A DNA stretch of 64,000 bases, taken from the NCBI RefSeq assembly GCF_003664035.1, contig NZ_RCCK01000015.1, forward strand, positions 1-64,000, in the 5' to 3' direction. Under the pieces are notes generated by a model. It worked only from the letters and a program-made list of their open reading frames with translations, ran no database searches and was not told the DNA's origin. This document shows, piece by piece, positions 63,131 through 64,000 of this stretch. A program made the translations under genes and the position numbers. Source of the stretch: Pedobacter alluvionis. GTDB taxonomy: Bacteria; Bacteroidota; Bacteroidia; Sphingobacteriales; Sphingobacteriaceae. Every line of letters starts with the position of its first letter. Positions within the stretch are counted from its first letter, which is position 1.

Positions 63131-63517
63131 TTAACGTTTACTGAATTGGAATTTCTTACGGGCTTTAGCACGTCCTGGTTTCTTACGCTCAACCATACGG
63201 TTATCACGTGTCATTAAACCTTTAGCACGTAAAGCAGGTTTTTTCTCCGCATCTAGTTCAACAATCGCTTTAGCAATAGCCAAACGAACAGCTTCTGCTT
63301 GTCCTTTTACTCCACCACCTTGTACATTTACAGTGATATCATAACGGCCGGTAAGTTCAGAAACTTCTAAACTTTGGTTTACGATATATTGCAAAGGTAA
63401 AGTAGGGAAATATACTTTGTGATCTTTACCGTTAACGGTAATTGCGCCAGCACCATCTTTTAAGTAGATGCGTGCAACAGCTGTTTTTCTTCTTCCTGAA
63501 GTGTTAGTAACTGACAT
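63131..63517 (-). CDS. rpsI: 30S ribosomal protein S9
   Basis: This 128-residue protein has the S9 signatures GRRKTAVARIYLKDGAG, GGGVKGQAEAVRLAIAKAIV and the basic C-terminus KFQFSKR that reaches the P-site tRNA. It follows rplM after 3 bp. Confidence 0.98.
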   Translation of the reverse strand: MSVTNTSGRRKTAVARIYLKDGAGAITVNGKDHKVYFPTLPLQYIVNQSLEVSELTGRYDITVNVQGGGVKGQAEAVRLAIAKAIVELDAEKKPALRAKGLMTRDNRMVERKKPGRAKARKKFQFSKR

Positions 63518-63520
63518 TTC

Positions 63521-63964
63521 TTAAAGTTTAATGGTTTTTGGAGATTGAGCCGAATGCGGATGAGTTTCACCAGCATACACAAAAAGATTGGTATACAATT
63601 TTTTGCCCAATTTAGTTTTCGGTAACATACCACGTACCGCTTTCTCGATTACACGTTGAGGGTGTTTCGCCATTAACTCTTTAGGAGAAATAAAACGTTG
63701 ACCACCTGGATAACCAGTATAAGAAACATATTGCTTTTCGCTGAATTTGTTTCCTGTCAATTTAACCTTGTCTGCATTGATAACAATTACGTTATCTCCG
63801 CAATCTACGTGTGGGGTGTACTCAGGCTTGTTTTTACCACGGATGATCATAGCGATCTTCGATGACAAGCGCCCCAAAATCTCGCCTTGCGCATCAACAA
63901 CAATCCACTGTTTGTTAACAGTTTTCGCATTGGCCGAGACAGTTTTGTAACTTAACGTATTCAC
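63521..63964 (-). CDS. rplM: 50S ribosomal protein L13
   Basis: This 147-residue protein has the L13 signatures WIVVDAQGEILGRLSSKIA, NKPEYTPHVDCGDNVIVINA and VIEKAVRGMLPKTKLGKKLYTNLFVYAG. The start is GTG at 63964; no ATG fits the N-terminus. It is the first gene of the rplM-rpsI-rpsB-tsf operon. Only 36 bp of its upstream region lie in the window. Confidence 0.97.
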   Translation of the reverse strand: MNTLSYKTVSANAKTVNKQWIVVDAQGEILGRLSSKIAMIIRGKNKPEYTPHVDCGDNVIVINADKVKLTGNKFSEKQYVSYTGYPGGQRFISPKELMAKHPQRVIEKAVRGMLPKTKLGKKLYTNLFVYAGETHPHSAQSPKTIKL

Positions 63965-64000
63965 TTGCTTGTATTTAATTTATTAAACAATTTATTATTC

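Overview
The window looks like a chromosomal segment of a Sphingobacteriaceae bacterium close to Pedobacter (phylum Bacteroidota). The evidence is a full-length sprA next to ruvA, TonB-dependent and 'carboxypeptidase-regulatory plus barrel' outer-membrane proteins, a MaeB malic enzyme with a phosphotransacetylase tail, promoter boxes of the TAnnTTTG type, very few Shine-Dalgarno sequences, and no CCA encoded on the tRNA. There is no prophage, insertion sequence, integrase or CRISPR array. Most of the window is conserved housekeeping sequence.

Layout. Positions 1-405 hold the end of an rRNA operon with two tandem 5S genes. From 0.8 to 5 kb, minus-strand genes encode RlmN, an RluF-type pseudouridine synthase, a frameshifted NAD(P)H:FMN reductase, a DinB-like protein and a WYL regulator. 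From 5 to 10.5 kb there is a hybrid histidine kinase and an NtrC-type regulator that converge with abutting stop codons, then four tandem secreted PepSY-like genes with a period of about 394 bp. From 10.8 to 17.5 kb come tRNA-Thr, an amidohydrolase, a Fic protein behind long perfect palindromes, a nitronate monooxygenase/FabK-like enzyme, an acyltransferase, a membrane LytTR regulator and a small HTH/coiled-coil protein.

From 17.8 to 31 kb lies an envelope and housekeeping stretch: acylphosphatase, a Wzx-like flippase, dut, a TPR protein, a DUF4292 lipoprotein, an EnvC-like amidase activator, two TatA proteins, gatA, an MltD-like transglycosylase, maeB and ruvA. The type IX secretion gene sprA fills 31-38 kb. 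From 38 to 49.6 kb follow gcvH, a VanZ-like protein, a 42-residue lipoprotein, two paralogous outer-membrane barrels, an esterase and feoAB. From 50 to 52 kb an Lrp regulator diverges from two tandem, structurally odd tRNA-like genes and a LacI regulator. From 52 to 64 kb everything is on the minus strand: rplM-rpsI-rpsB-tsf and pyrH-frr, separated by an 8-kb block with nagA, a predicted exported class II cyclic-nucleotide phosphodiesterase, an Oar-like TonB receptor and a large lipoprotein.

The observations I rate highest are the following. (1) The twin tRNA-like genes at 50731-50844 and 50920-51064 keep aspartate identity positions (G73, G2-C71, G34-U35-C36, C38) but have variable regions of 45 and 76 nt, and a well-formed promoter precedes them. 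(2) The PepSY-like array is mosaic, with shared leaders that carry a UUCG-capped hairpin. (3) Many intergenic spacers are built from short, spacer-specific words repeated in one orientation and then in the other. (4) The fic promoter carries a 36-bp perfect palindrome and a related 17-bp-arm palindrome. (5) Four operon-distal genes start with TTG 10-18 nt after the previous stop. (6) A terminator-like hairpin with eight T residues lies inside gatA. Everything is read by eye, with no database search.
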